Part shown: positions 23,147 through 32,079 of the stretch, one piece after another
Layout of the letters: each line of letters opens with the position of its first letter
How positions within the stretch are numbered: the stretch's first letter is position 1
Assembly (NCBI RefSeq): GCF_014773435.2
Contig: NZ_JACXAG020000005.1
Location: 154,903-218,902, forward strand
Length of the DNA: 64,000 bases
Reading direction: 5' to 3'
Source: Polycladospora coralii
Lineage (GTDB): Bacteria > Bacillota > Bacilli > Thermoactinomycetales > Thermoactinomycetaceae
Translations under genes and position numbers: made by a program
The notes under the pieces: model-generated
What the model saw: the letters and a program-made list of their open reading frames with translations, nothing else
What the model was told of the DNA's origin: nothing
The model's database searches: none

Positions 23147-23761
23147 ATGCGTGAAGAGAAAAAAACAACGGATAAATCCAAAAAGCGTGAAGAAATTATG
23201 GATGGAGCAATTAAAGCATTTGAAATAGAAGGATATGAAAAAGCATCGATGGATCGAATTGCTCATCACGCAGGAACGACTAAACGAACGGTTTATAATC
23301 ATTTCGCTAGCAAAGGAGAACTGTTTCAAGCGGTTTTTGAAAGATTTCTATCGGAACAGAGTGTTTTAAGAGCGATCAAATACGATTCGGATCAATCACT
23401 AACCGAACAGCTTGTGAGGTTTGTTGATGCTGAATTGTATCTGAGTACCGACTCTAGTCGACTGGCAATAAGTCAGGTACTGATCACACAATTTATGCAA
23501 GATCCTCATGTTGCGCTGGAAGCAAGAGCGAAATATGGTTCTTCTCATACCCATTTTGTGACTTGGATAGAAGCCGCGATTGAAGATGAACGAATTGAAG
23601 CAACGGATCCCAATTTAGCGGCCCTCATCTTTTATTCCATGATCGAAGGCGGTCTCACTTGGCCCATTCTTTGCCAAACAGAGAAGCCACCCGTATCTTT
23701 CAAAGATGAATTAATCAAAACCTTTTTATGTCGTTTTGAAAAATCTCCCGTTTCTGGTTAA
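23147..23761 (+). CDS. TetR-family transcriptional regulator
   Basis: The 204-residue protein has the TetR N-terminal helix-turn-helix (KREEIMDGAIKAFEIEGYEK followed by ASMDRIAHHAGTTKRTVYNHF) and a helical ligand-binding C-terminus resembling the TetR_C_7 / AefR-like type (ALIFYSMIEGGLTWPIL). It presumably represses the divergent oxidoreductase and itself through the twin palindromes upstream. A terminator follows. Confidence 0.88.
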   Translation: MREEKKTTDKSKKREEIMDGAIKAFEIEGYEKASMDRIAHHAGTTKRTVYNHFASKGELFQAVFERFLSEQSVLRAIKYDSDQSLTEQLVRFVDAELYLSTDSSRLAISQVLITQFMQDPHVALEARAKYGSSHTHFVTWIEAAIEDERIEATDPNLAALIFYSMIEGGLTWPILCQTEKPPVSFKDELIKTFLCRFEKSPVSG

Positions 23762-23808
23762 GCAGTAACCAATTAGGTCATAACGAGACACCCAATAGAG
23801 AAATTTCT

Positions 23809-23838
23809 ACATCCTTCTTCATTTGAAGGGTGTTTTTT
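23809..23838 (+). terminator. Terminator after tetR
   Basis: ACATCCTTC pairs with GAAGGGTGT (one wobble) and is followed by a run of T. It isolates the queuosine operon from tetR. I found no preQ1 riboswitch consensus in the remaining 85 bp before queE. Confidence 0.8.
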
Positions 23839-23923
23839 GTTAAAATCATAAGGTTAGTTATAGCGAGTGATGACAGCGACTACTTTAATATAGATGAGTT
23901 CGTGTTAGAAATGAGGTGAAATC

Positions 23924-24616
23924 ATGTCCGAAAAGATACCGATGGTTGAAGTGTTTCAAACCGTAGAAGGGGAAGGGACGAATGCTGGGTATCCGACTAC
24001 TTTCGTACGGGTGTTCAACTGTAACTTGCGCTGTACGTGGTGTGATACACCTTATAGTTATGCGCCTGCGAAGCCAGAATACCTGGCGACGATTCCGGAA
24101 ATTGTAGAGCAGGTAAAGCAGTATCCCAGTCGTTATATTTGCCTGACTGGTGGGGAGCCGCTTATTCATGGAGAAAAGTCAGCGAAACTGATCGAAGCTT
24201 TGGCAGCTATTCCTTATGTAAAAGATATTCATATCGAGACCAATGGAGCGATTCATCTGAAGCCATTTCAGGAAATGCGTGAGCAATATGATGATATCGC
24301 GCAAAAGGTTCGCTTTGTCATTGACTATAAATTGCCGGCTAGTGGCGAGAATGACAAGATGATCCATGAAAACTTTGATATACTACAAGCTCAAGATGAG
24401 ATTAAATTTGTGATAGCAGACGATGCAGATTTTCTGTTTGCCAAACAAATTGTTGCACAATATATTCAAAAAGGGACCCCGCTCTTTAGTCCGGTCTGGG
24501 AAACGATGCCACCAGCTAAGTTAGTCGAACGCTTACTTGAGCATCAGCTGATGGATGTAAAGTTAAATCTACAAATTCACAAGGTGATTTGGGATCCAGA
24601 CCAAAGAGGTGTGTAA
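23924..24616 (+). CDS. queE: 7-carboxy-7-deazaguanine synthase
   Basis: QueE is a radical SAM enzyme that turns 6-carboxy-tetrahydropterin into 7-carboxy-7-deazaguanine. The cluster motif reads CNLRCTWC (a CxxxCxxC variant), preceded by VEVFQTVEGEGTNAG and followed by TGGEPL. The length of 230 residues fits the Bacillus type. It starts the queE-queC-queD-queF operon, behind TGAGGTGA, and all four steps from carboxy-tetrahydropterin to preQ1 are encoded together. Confidence 0.95.
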   Translation: MSEKIPMVEVFQTVEGEGTNAGYPTTFVRVFNCNLRCTWCDTPYSYAPAKPEYLATIPEIVEQVKQYPSRYICLTGGEPLIHGEKSAKLIEALAAIPYVKDIHIETNGAIHLKPFQEMREQYDDIAQKVRFVIDYKLPASGENDKMIHENFDILQAQDEIKFVIADDADFLFAKQIVAQYIQKGTPLFSPVWETMPPAKLVERLLEHQLMDVKLNLQIHKVIWDPDQRGV

Positions 24617-24634
24617 AAAGGAGGAAATCTCGCA

Positions 24635-25315
24635 ATGAAAAAAGCAGTCATCGTATTAAGTGGCGGTTTAGATAGCACGACATGTATGGGAATGGCACAA
24701 GCGGAAGGCTTTGAGCTGTACCCGATCACTTTCCATTATAATCAGAGGCATGATCGTGAAGTGGAGCAAGCCCAAAAAGTAGCAGCACATTATGGTGTGA
24801 CGGATAAGCACCGGATTGTAGATGTCTCTTTTTTGGGGCAGATCGGTGGTAGTGCCTTAACGGATCAAAATATAGAGGTGCGTACTTCTGGTGTAGCAGA
24901 AGACATTCCAGAAACGTATGTACCCGCTCGTAACTTGATCTTTTTATCCTTAGCGGCTGCATATGCCGAGGTGATCGGGGCTACTTCCATTTACACAGGC
25001 GTGAACGCGGTAGATTATAGTGGCTATCCCGATTGTCGCCCTGAATTTATTGAATCGATGACGGAAACGATTAATCGGGCGACGAAGATGGGGGTTACCT
25101 CTGCCGATCAACTAAAAATCGAGACCCCGCTTATTTTTTTAACAAAAGGACAAATTATTGAAGAAGGATTAAAATTAGGAGTCCCGTATGCACTGACCAC
25201 ATCATGCTATCTCGGGGAAGAAGAAGCATGCGGGAAGTGTGATAGTTGTGTGCTACGCCTCAAAGGATTTGAAGAAAATCAAACGGAAGACCCCATTCCA
25301 TATCAAACCAGATAA
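24635..25315 (+). CDS. queC: 7-cyano-7-deazaguanine synthase
   Basis: QueC makes preQ0 from 7-carboxy-7-deazaguanine, ammonia and ATP. The PP-loop VLSGGLDSTT is at the N-terminus, and the zinc site CYLGEEEACGKCDSC is near the C-terminus. Length is normal (226 residues). It follows queE by 18 bp with an AAGGAGG site. Confidence 0.96.
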   Translation: MKKAVIVLSGGLDSTTCMGMAQAEGFELYPITFHYNQRHDREVEQAQKVAAHYGVTDKHRIVDVSFLGQIGGSALTDQNIEVRTSGVAEDIPETYVPARNLIFLSLAAAYAEVIGATSIYTGVNAVDYSGYPDCRPEFIESMTETINRATKMGVTSADQLKIETPLIFLTKGQIIEEGLKLGVPYALTTSCYLGEEEACGKCDSCVLRLKGFEENQTEDPIPYQTR

Positions 25316-25330
25316 GCCAGGTGAAGACGA

Positions 25331-25723
25331 ATGCTTGGGAAATATACCTTAGTGAAACATTTTTGGATGTCATGCGCGCACAGTGTACCAGGTGCGGGCA
25401 AATGCGAACGAATTCATGGTCATAATTACAAAGTCACGTTTTGTGTAGAAGGCACTAAGTTAGATGAAAATCAGATGTTGATTGACTTCCGCTATGTAAA
25501 GCATGCATTAGAAAAAAAGTACGACCATCATCTATTAAATGATTTTCCAGAGTTTGACCCAAAGCGTGGTGGGCATGCACCGTCTACGGAAAAAGTAGCA
25601 GAAGTTTTTTTCCGTACGATTGACGAGCTGTGTCAGCAGAAAGAAAATCAACCGATTTTAAAGTGGATTGAAGTACAGGAAACAGACGAAGCATATGCAC
25701 GTTTTGAACGGGAGGTATTATGA
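25331..25723 (+). CDS. queD: 6-carboxy-5,6,7,8-tetrahydropterin synthase
   Basis: QueD converts dihydroneopterin triphosphate to 6-carboxy-tetrahydropterin. The 130-residue protein shows the zinc His (FWMSCAHS), the [11 protein letters not shown] block with the catalytic Cys and two His ligands, and DHHLLND. Its stop overlaps the queF start (ATGATG). Confidence 0.94.
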   Translation: MLGKYTLVKHFWMSCAHSVPGAGKCERIHGHNYKVTFCVEGTKLDENQMLIDFRYVKHALEKKYDHHLLNDFPEFDPKRGGHAPSTEKVAEVFFRTIDELCQQKENQPILKWIEVQETDEAYARFEREVL

Positions 25724-26217
25724 TGTCAAAAGAACAAGAACAAGCAGCACTCGGGCTACACACATTAGGTAGTGACACCCCATACACATTTGAATATGAT
25801 CCATCAATCCTTGAGGTGTTTGATAATCGGCACCCGGATACGGATTACTATGTCAAGTTTAACTGTCCAGAGTTTACCAGTCTCTGCCCAATCACATCCC
25901 AGCCCGACTTTGCGACGATCTATATCAGCTATGTTCCTGATATGAAATTGGTCGAAAGCAAATCGCTTAAACTATATCTATTTAGCTATCGCAACCATGG
26001 GGATTTTCATGAGAATTGTATTGTTACGATTATGAAAGACCTTATCGAAAAAATGGATCCTAAATATATTGAGGTGACGGGTAAATTTCTGCCTCGTGGC
26101 GGGATTAGTATCGACCCTTATGCCAATTATGGAAAGAAAGGCACTAAGTGGGAAAGGATTGCTGAGCAGCGCTTAGCACAGCATGATCTGATTTTAGAAA
26201 AAGTGGATAACCGATAG
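25720..26217 (+). CDS. queF: NADPH-dependent preQ0 reductase
   Basis: QueF reduces the nitrile of preQ0 to the amine of preQ1, the base later inserted into tRNA by Tgt. This is the short, unimodular Bacillus type (165 residues) with the nucleophilic Cys in [13 protein letters not shown] and the NADPH block [20 protein letters not shown]. It overlaps queD and has GGGAGG upstream. Confidence 0.96.
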   Translation: MMSKEQEQAALGLHTLGSDTPYTFEYDPSILEVFDNRHPDTDYYVKFNCPEFTSLCPITSQPDFATIYISYVPDMKLVESKSLKLYLFSYRNHGDFHENCIVTIMKDLIEKMDPKYIEVTGKFLPRGGISIDPYANYGKKGTKWERIAEQRLAQHDLILEKVDNR

Positions 26218-26219
26218 GT

Positions 26220-26256
26220 GAGAAGGGCAGTGCTACAGCGCTGTCCTTCTCTTGTG
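26220..26256 (+). terminator. Terminator of the que operon
   Basis: GAGAAGGGCAG and CTGTCCTTCTC form an 11-bp stem with one wobble, followed by a T-rich stretch. Confidence 0.65.
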
Positions 26257-26396
26257 TTTGTAGGGAAGAGGATAAGCTTCACTGGTGAATCCATATCAAA
26301 TCATAAGCTATATCGATATACACTTTATGAATAAATAGTCCTTTTCTTTTTTTGCATTAAAATAGGCCCGACTATGGGGTCTACGGTTTGTTCAAA

Positions 26397-26837
26397 TTAT
26401 GGTGTGATCAAAAGCGCAGTCATATCGGTGGTCGATGTAGCAGTAAAGTTTGCTATAGAGGCGCCGCCGCCTAGCCATTGAATCGTTGCTATGATTTGAT
26501 AAGTGGCTGTAACGGCTCCTGGCTTATCCACTACGGAGAAACTGGGAAAAAAGTTTGTATTTGAATTATTAGGTGTTTGGATCGCCGTGGATTGCGTGAC
26601 TTGACGTACCGTGGTGGTAATTCCACCAGCGAATCTTTGTAGTTGAAATAATATATTAAAATCTAGATTGTTATCAGAATTTACCTTTGTATTTAAAAAC
26701 ACAGTGGCATTGATCTGCACTTCTTGCGTACTTGAAACTGAAAAGGTTGGAAGCGTCGCAAGTGTAGTTGTTTGGCTCAGATTTGTATTTAATGTCACAG
26801 ATGAATCATCAGAAAATAAACCATCTAAAGAAGCCAT
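26397..26837 (-). CDS. Thr/Ser/Asn-rich beta-sandwich protein, possibly surface or spore layer
   Basis: The 146-residue protein lacks a signal peptide and is rich in Thr, Ser, Asn and Ala, with alternating beta-strand patterns (VSSTQEVQINATVFLNTKV, ATYQIIATIQWLGG). Short proteins of this composition are found on exosporium or capsid-like surfaces, but I do not recognise a family. A very strong AAGGAGGTGAT site precedes the ATG, so it is well expressed. It is monocistronic. Confidence 0.55.
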   Translation of the reverse strand: MASLDGLFSDDSSVTLNTNLSQTTTLATLPTFSVSSTQEVQINATVFLNTKVNSDNNLDFNILFQLQRFAGGITTTVRQVTQSTAIQTPNNSNTNFFPSFSVVDKPGAVTATYQIIATIQWLGGGASIANFTATSTTDMTALLITP

Positions 26838-27061
26838 ATAATCACCTCCTTATGCTTTTAATCTATTATATGCCCTTTATCCCTATGAAGTTCCTTTCTA
26901 CAATTCTTTTTTCACAGAAATATATACGGATAAGCAAGATGATGGCTATTTATATGAATGTGACTAAGGTGTGTTCATCTACCTATTAAGGCAAATACGA
27001 AATGTAACACGTAATTATGGTATCCTGTTCTTATTTGTAATATAAAATTGAGGTGACTCGT

Positions 27062-28060
27062 TTGCAGAATGTAAAACTTTGCTTTATCGGTGCGGGCTTT
27101 CATGCGACAACGAATATCTTTCCAGCGGTTGTAGCCGCGGGTGCAGAGATTGGAGCAGTGGCTACGCGCAATATCGAAAATGCGGCATCTACACTGAAAC
27201 AATTTGGAAGTGGAGGTACGGCTTATGGTGATTACCATAAGATGCTAGCTCATGAGGCATGTGACGGTGTGGTGGTAATCGCACAACCTCAAGACCAACT
27301 GGCCATTGTGTTGGATTGCATAGCCGCTGGGAAAAATGTGTATGTGGAAAAACCACTTGGAATGAATGAAAGCGATGCGAAGCAAGCAGCCCGAGCAGCT
27401 GAACAAGCTAGAGTGGTGCTGATGGTTGGATTTATGAAGCGATATGCGCCGATCTATACACAACTGGCTGCTCTGGTGAATGAAAGAACATTGGGAGAGG
27501 TACGTTCGTTTCAAGCTACTTTTGCTGTAGATAGTACGCCATTTTGTGCGGATGATGAAGCTTTTTTAAAACTGGCTGCGATTCACTTTGTGGATTTAAT
27601 CCGTTTTTTATTTGGTGAAGTGGCTACTGTAACCGGTGTGGCTAACAGTAGAGACAACCATATTTCACAAAGCTTATCTGTACAGTTTGAAAATGGGATT
27701 ATTGGGAGTATTTACTTTGCGGGGATGACTGCGTGGTCTCGAGAAAGTGAGCATATCACGGTAACATTTGATCATGGATTTGCCATCGCCGCTGAGATGA
27801 ACAAGCTTACTGTTCATCCCACGCTTCAGCAGGAACAAGGGCAGTTGCCATGGCAATCATTAGCCGAAGTAGATACCGTTTATACGCCTTCAGGGACAGT
27901 GATGTCAGGCGCTTACCGTGATTTATACTTACGCGGGTATATAGGAGAGATACAGCACTTTATGAACTGCTGTAAGCAAGGACATTCACCTTCGTCTAGC
28001 GGTAGGGATAATGTACACACAATGGCTTTATGTGATCAGATATTATCGCGTCTAAAGTAA
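27062..28060 (+). CDS. Gfo/Idh/MocA-family oxidoreductase
   Basis: The ~332-residue protein has an N-terminal NAD(P)-binding fold (LCFIGAGFHATTNIFPAV), then VVIAQPQDQLAIVLDCIAAG and the family motif VYVEKPLG (EKP), with a C-terminal alpha/beta substrate domain (IHFVDLIRFLFGEV). Such enzymes oxidise or epimerise sugars and polyols. I chose TTG at 27062, because the GTG at 27053 overlaps the GAGGTG ribosome site. It stands alone, so the substrate is unknown. Confidence 0.88.
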   Translation: MQNVKLCFIGAGFHATTNIFPAVVAAGAEIGAVATRNIENAASTLKQFGSGGTAYGDYHKMLAHEACDGVVVIAQPQDQLAIVLDCIAAGKNVYVEKPLGMNESDAKQAARAAEQARVVLMVGFMKRYAPIYTQLAALVNERTLGEVRSFQATFAVDSTPFCADDEAFLKLAAIHFVDLIRFLFGEVATVTGVANSRDNHISQSLSVQFENGIIGSIYFAGMTAWSRESEHITVTFDHGFAIAAEMNKLTVHPTLQQEQGQLPWQSLAEVDTVYTPSGTVMSGAYRDLYLRGYIGEIQHFMNCCKQGHSPSSSGRDNVHTMALCDQILSRLK

Positions 28061-28144
28061 GTGTCAAACCCCTATTTTTAAATAAGTACCCAGCTTGCTT
28101 CTGGTGGAATGATGTAAACCACTAATTATCCGTACATGTTCAGT

Positions 28145-29209
28145 TTATTGTATCCATTTCCAATTCAAACAAGGTGTGATCGTAATAGCGGAGGGGTTAC
28201 TCCCTACTTGAACAGTTGCGATGATCGACTGCGTTTTAACTTCAATGACCGATACAATCCCTCTCTGATTTAAATCACTCATTACATAAACAAATTGACT
28301 ATCCGGTGTAATGACTAAATCTGAGGGGGAATTATCAACCTGAAGCAGAGCAATAACAGCATGTGTTTTGACATCCATGACGATAACACTAGCGGAAGCC
28401 CCGTCCAGTATGTATCCAAATTGCCCATTCGGAGTAATCGCTATTTTGGCGGTTCCTATCCCAACTGGAACTCTTGCTATGAGCGTATGCGTTTTCACGT
28501 CAATGATAGATGCTATACCTGTATTTACATCTGTCACATATACCAATTGGCTGTCTGGCGTAAAGACAACATTTTCAATCCCTCCTCCGAGTGTTAGGGT
28601 AGCGATGACGGATTGCGCTTTTGTATCAATCACCGTGATACCTTCGTCTATAGAGGCCACATACACAAATCTTCCATTGGGCGTAACGGCTAACCTTATT
28701 GGAGCATCTTCTGTCTTTATCGTCGCTATAATACGATTTGACTTCGTATCGATCACTGATACCGTATTTTCATCACTAATTCCACCTGGTGCATAGATGA
28801 ATTTCCCATCAGGTGTAAGGGCAAATGATTCTGCTATATCCAAATTAATGGCTATATTAGCAATCGATCGATTTTTTTTGCTATCTATTACGTTGATTTC
28901 TTCCTCTGTAAACACATAAACAAATTGACTATCGGGTGAAATGACCAAATACCGTGGTTGATAGTCCAACTTAATTGTAGCTACTTGGGCATTCGATTTC
29001 ACGTCAATGACAGCAATAGACTGCTGATCAGATAGGATATTCACATCACCTATATAAGCATATTGTCCGTTAGGTGTAATGGCAATCGTCTGAGGCGATG
29101 TATTCATTCTGATCGTTGAAATAACAGCATGTGTGCTCGTATCGAGCACCGATATAGTGCCGGGTGGACCTTCTGCAAATCCACTATTTGCTACATAAAC
29201 ATAGGACAT
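28145..29209 (-). CDS. YVTN-repeat beta-propeller protein
   Basis: The 354-residue protein is a chain of about eight 40-residue repeats of the type VYVANSGxxxxxISVIDTxTHxVIxTIxxxxxPxxIAITPNGQ (YVTN/surface-layer propeller). It should fold as a seven- or eight-bladed propeller, used for binding or display. No signal peptide is visible, as is common in Bacillales homologues. The last repeat ends ITPCLNWKWIQ, typical of this subgroup. It is monocistronic. Confidence 0.85.
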   Translation of the reverse strand: MSYVYVANSGFAEGPPGTISVLDTSTHAVISTIRMNTSPQTIAITPNGQYAYIGDVNILSDQQSIAVIDVKSNAQVATIKLDYQPRYLVISPDSQFVYVFTEEEINVIDSKKNRSIANIAINLDIAESFALTPDGKFIYAPGGISDENTVSVIDTKSNRIIATIKTEDAPIRLAVTPNGRFVYVASIDEGITVIDTKAQSVIATLTLGGGIENVVFTPDSQLVYVTDVNTGIASIIDVKTHTLIARVPVGIGTAKIAITPNGQFGYILDGASASVIVMDVKTHAVIALLQVDNSPSDLVITPDSQFVYVMSDLNQRGIVSVIEVKTQSIIATVQVGSNPSAITITPCLNWKWIQ

Positions 29210-29334
29210 TTGATAGCCTCCAATACATAGGGTTCTAACATCTTATGCATGGTGGAGATGTCCTCATTTATTATCCTAAGTTCAGATGGCTAAAGTATGT
29301 TATAGAAGTGAGTACGATCTAATTCATAAATAAG

Positions 29335-29358
29335 CCCCCTTATCATTGTATAAGGGGG
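29335..29358 (-). terminator. Terminator of the repeat-protein gene
   Basis: CCCCCTTAT and ATAAGGGGG form a nine-bp stem with a six-base loop; on the minus strand it is followed by CTTATTTAT. Confidence 0.75.
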
Positions 29359-29384
29359 CCCTTGTATCGAGAAAGGAAAACGTA

Positions 29385-30116
29385 TTAGGAACTTTTTTTC
29401 TCTACTTTGTCGCCTTTTGGTCCTTTTCCTTTTTTATTCGGATGGATTTTATGCAATTCAGCTTTCAATGCTTCTTTCTCAATGCCATACTTCTCCATAA
29501 CGGCTTCTTTATCCTGAGTCGTATTCATTTCGGTAATGACATCCGTCAGAGAGTTGCCACTGATTGTACCAATCGCCGCTGCCGTACTTAACTTTTTAAT
29601 TCCAATTTTGTTTTCTTCCATCAATGCTTTTGTTTCTGTTTCACTCTTATTCAAATAAGATGTTAGATTTTTCAATGCAACTTCTTTGTGAGCCCCTTTT
29701 CCTTTTTTATTCGGATGGATTTTATCCAATTCAGCTTTTAATGCGTCTTTCTCAATACCATACTTTTCCTTAAAGGCTTCTTTATCCTGTGTCACTTTCA
29801 TATCGGCAATGACATCCGTTAGAGATGTACCACTGATTGTACTCATTGCCGCTGCTGTACTTAATTTTTTAATCCCGATTTCGTTTTCTTCCATCAATGC
29901 TTTTGTTTCTGCTTCACTTTTATTCAAGTAGGAAGCTAGTTTCTTCAATGCTTTATCTTGCTTTTCGCCGCGTTTCATTAAATTTTGATCTTGTGCCTCG
30001 ACTTGTGAGCTGTTCATGGAATTGGATGAGTCAGCGAAAGTCATTGAAGTTCCCCCGAATACCAATCCTGCTACACCTAAACTAGTTACCAATGCAATGA
30101 ATTTTTTCTTTACCAT
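29385..30116 (-). CDS. Secreted repeat protein with two 91-residue modules
   Basis: The 243-residue protein has a signal peptide (MVKKKFIALVTSLGVAGLVF, cleavage near TFADS) and two tandem copies of a ~91-residue module: KKLASYLNKSEAETKALMEE with EIGIKKLSTAAAMSTISG, up to KIHPNKKGKG. The modules are helical and lysine-rich, and the protein ends GPKGDKVEKKSS. It resembles small secreted helical repeat proteins of Bacillales with no known activity. AAAGGATG precedes the start. Confidence 0.75.
   Translation of the reverse strand: MVKKKFIALVTSLGVAGLVFGGTSMTFADSSNSMNSSQVEAQDQNLMKRGEKQDKALKKLASYLNKSEAETKALMEENEIGIKKLSTAAAMSTISGTSLTDVIADMKVTQDKEAFKEKYGIEKDALKAELDKIHPNKKGKGAHKEVALKNLTSYLNKSETETKALMEENKIGIKKLSTAAAIGTISGNSLTDVITEMNTTQDKEAVMEKYGIEKEALKAELHKIHPNKKGKGPKGDKVEKKSS
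29422..29965 (-). repeat. In-frame tandem duplication, 273-bp unit
   Basis: Two direct repeats offset by exactly 273 bp (91 codons) make up most of the secreted protein gene. High DNA identity (for example TTTATTCGGATGGATTTTAT in both) shows a recent duplication. Confidence 0.85.
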
Positions 30117-30395
30117 TTTAATTCACATCCTTTGTTTGAATTGATATCAGCTTACCCCCTATTGATGACTTATTTATGACTTCAATATGATAAAACTCGG
30201 TAAAATGGTCATTTGAATGGTAACCCACTTTATTCCTGTAATAGGAGGTGGCTTGGCAACTTTTTGGGGGTGGAAAAAGCAAGGGATATCAAGTGATTTA
30301 AGGAGTTTCCATATCTTACATCCTTTTTTCTTCATCATTTATGTTAGGATACTTGGCAAGTACCACATTCTTGAACATAAAGAAAGGGAGATTGG

Positions 30396-31892
30396 ATGCA
30401 TTTCTTAAAGTTCAGAGGAATCAGTACGATCAAAGGTATGTTTTTTGCTTTATTTGTGAGCCTATGTTGGTGGATTCAAGCCGATGATGTGCTCGCACAT
30501 GGTTATATTGAAAGCCCAGCTAGTCGATCCTATACAGGAAGTTTAATGAAGGATCAACTGGGTTATCAACAAGCGTTAGATTTATATGGCTCTGCAATTA
30601 AGTGTCCACAATGTGTAGAAGGGCCTAAGGGTTTTCCACAAGGCGGGCCTGCTGATGGTGAAATTGCATCAGCTGGTGGTGGCTTCGGTCAAATCGATCG
30701 CAAGCTGGATTTACAGACTGCAGACCGTTGGAGTAAGCAAAATATATCGACAGGTATGCATACATTCAGATGGAAATACACAGCACCACACAAAACTTCA
30801 AAATGGCATTACTATATTACCAAAGATGGTTGGAATCCCAATGAACCATTAAAAAAGTCAGATCTTGAGTTAATGGCCACGGTTGATCATGATGGGAGTG
30901 CTGCTAGCAACAACCTCTCGCATCAAATAGAAATTCCCAAAGGGAAGAGTGGATACCACATTATACTAGGTGTCTGGGACGTAGCAGATACATCAAACGC
31001 TTTTTATCAAGTGATTGATGCCAATATAAGTGATCAAGGAACCCCTGATCGAACAGACACTGAAGCGCCTACTACACCTACGGGGGTAAAAACAACAAAG
31101 ACAGAGTCTGGTCAAATTTCATTGCAATGGACAGCAGCAAAAGACAATGTTGGTATTCAAGCATACGAAATTTATCGTGATGGAAAGAAAGTGGGGTCAT
31201 CGTCTGCTCCCACATTCACCGATAAAGGTTTAAAAGCAAATACGTCCTATACGTATACCATCAAAGCAGTCGATCAGGCAGGTAATGCTTCACAGGCCAG
31301 TGAAGCATTGACAGTAAGTACCCAAAAGGAAACAACAGCAAGAGATGTTGAAGCGCCTACTGGACTACACACCATGAAAGTAACATCAGATTCGGTCAAT
31401 CTGATGTGGACGGCAGCAACTGGTGATATAAAAGCATATAGCGTATACCGTGATAATCAGAAGATTGCAACGACTACAGATGCACAATACACCGATACAG
31501 GATTGCAAGCAGATCAAACGTACACTTATTATGTGAAAGCAGTAAGTACGTCTGGTGAGCAATCAGCAAACAGCAATGAGATTTCAGTAAAGACAGTTGC
31601 TAAATCAGAGAATACACCATCTGCATGGCAAGCCGGTCAAGTTTACGTAAAAGGTGACCAAGTTCTCTACCAAGGAAATCGGTATGAGGCGCTCTGGTGG
31701 ACGAAAGATGTAAAACCATCTACCTTAGAGGGATGGAAAATACTCGATGATGGAGCTGTCCTGACATGGAGCAAGGACTCAGCTTATCAGGGGGGGAGTA
31801 TCGTTCTTCACCAAGGCGATCGTTATCGTGCCAAATGGTGGACTAGAGGAGATGTTCCTGGACAGCATGCGGTTTGGGAGAAAGTTGAATAG
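30396..31892 (+). CDS. Secreted chitin-active LPMO (AA10) with FN3 and chitin-binding modules
   Basis: The 498-residue protein has a signal peptide ending ..VLA; cleavage exposes His35 (HGYIESPASR), which with His132 (TAPHKTSKWHYYI) forms the copper histidine brace. The AA10 domain covers about 35-210 and has the typical CPQC disulfide region and a final VIDANI. Two fibronectin type III modules follow (about 222-312 and 320-405), then two chitin-binding CBM5/12-like repeats (AWQAGQVYVKGDQVLYQGNR and its degenerate partner SKDSAYQGGSIVLHQGDRYR, each with a WWT aromatic patch). It oxidatively cleaves crystalline chitin. Confidence 0.93.
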   Translation: MHFLKFRGISTIKGMFFALFVSLCWWIQADDVLAHGYIESPASRSYTGSLMKDQLGYQQALDLYGSAIKCPQCVEGPKGFPQGGPADGEIASAGGGFGQIDRKLDLQTADRWSKQNISTGMHTFRWKYTAPHKTSKWHYYITKDGWNPNEPLKKSDLELMATVDHDGSAASNNLSHQIEIPKGKSGYHIILGVWDVADTSNAFYQVIDANISDQGTPDRTDTEAPTTPTGVKTTKTESGQISLQWTAAKDNVGIQAYEIYRDGKKVGSSSAPTFTDKGLKANTSYTYTIKAVDQAGNASQASEALTVSTQKETTARDVEAPTGLHTMKVTSDSVNLMWTAATGDIKAYSVYRDNQKIATTTDAQYTDTGLQADQTYTYYVKAVSTSGEQSANSNEISVKTVAKSENTPSAWQAGQVYVKGDQVLYQGNRYEALWWTKDVKPSTLEGWKILDDGAVLTWSKDSAYQGGSIVLHQGDRYRAKWWTRGDVPGQHAVWEKVE

Positions 31893-31896
31893 AAGG

Positions 31897-31950
31897 AATC
31901 TATCGTTCAAGGGCCTGTCGCGTTCGCGGCAGGCCCTTGAACGATAGATT
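31897..31950. terminator. Long 26-bp hairpin after the LPMO gene
   Basis: The two arms, AATCTATCGTTCAAGGGCC.. and its mirror, pair over 26 bp with one T-G wobble and a two-base tip. No T run follows, so it may be an RNA end-protecting structure and not a classical terminator. Confidence 0.6.
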
Positions 31951-32079
31951 GAATTTGGATCTGGTATTTGGTTGGCATGCCCTACCCAATCAAATTTTTA
32001 GAACTTAATATACATATATGTTTAATAAATTTAAAAATAGGGAAAGGCCTACCCATATTGATGAAAAGGATGGGATAGG

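Noticed and set aside
23840..23923. Possible preQ1 riboswitch before queE
   Set aside because: I looked for the preQ1-I loop and A-rich tail consensus and did not find it.
30217..30408. 63-codon frame upstream of the LPMO gene
   Set aside because: No ribosome site, no recognisable domain, and it runs into the LPMO start; probably chance.
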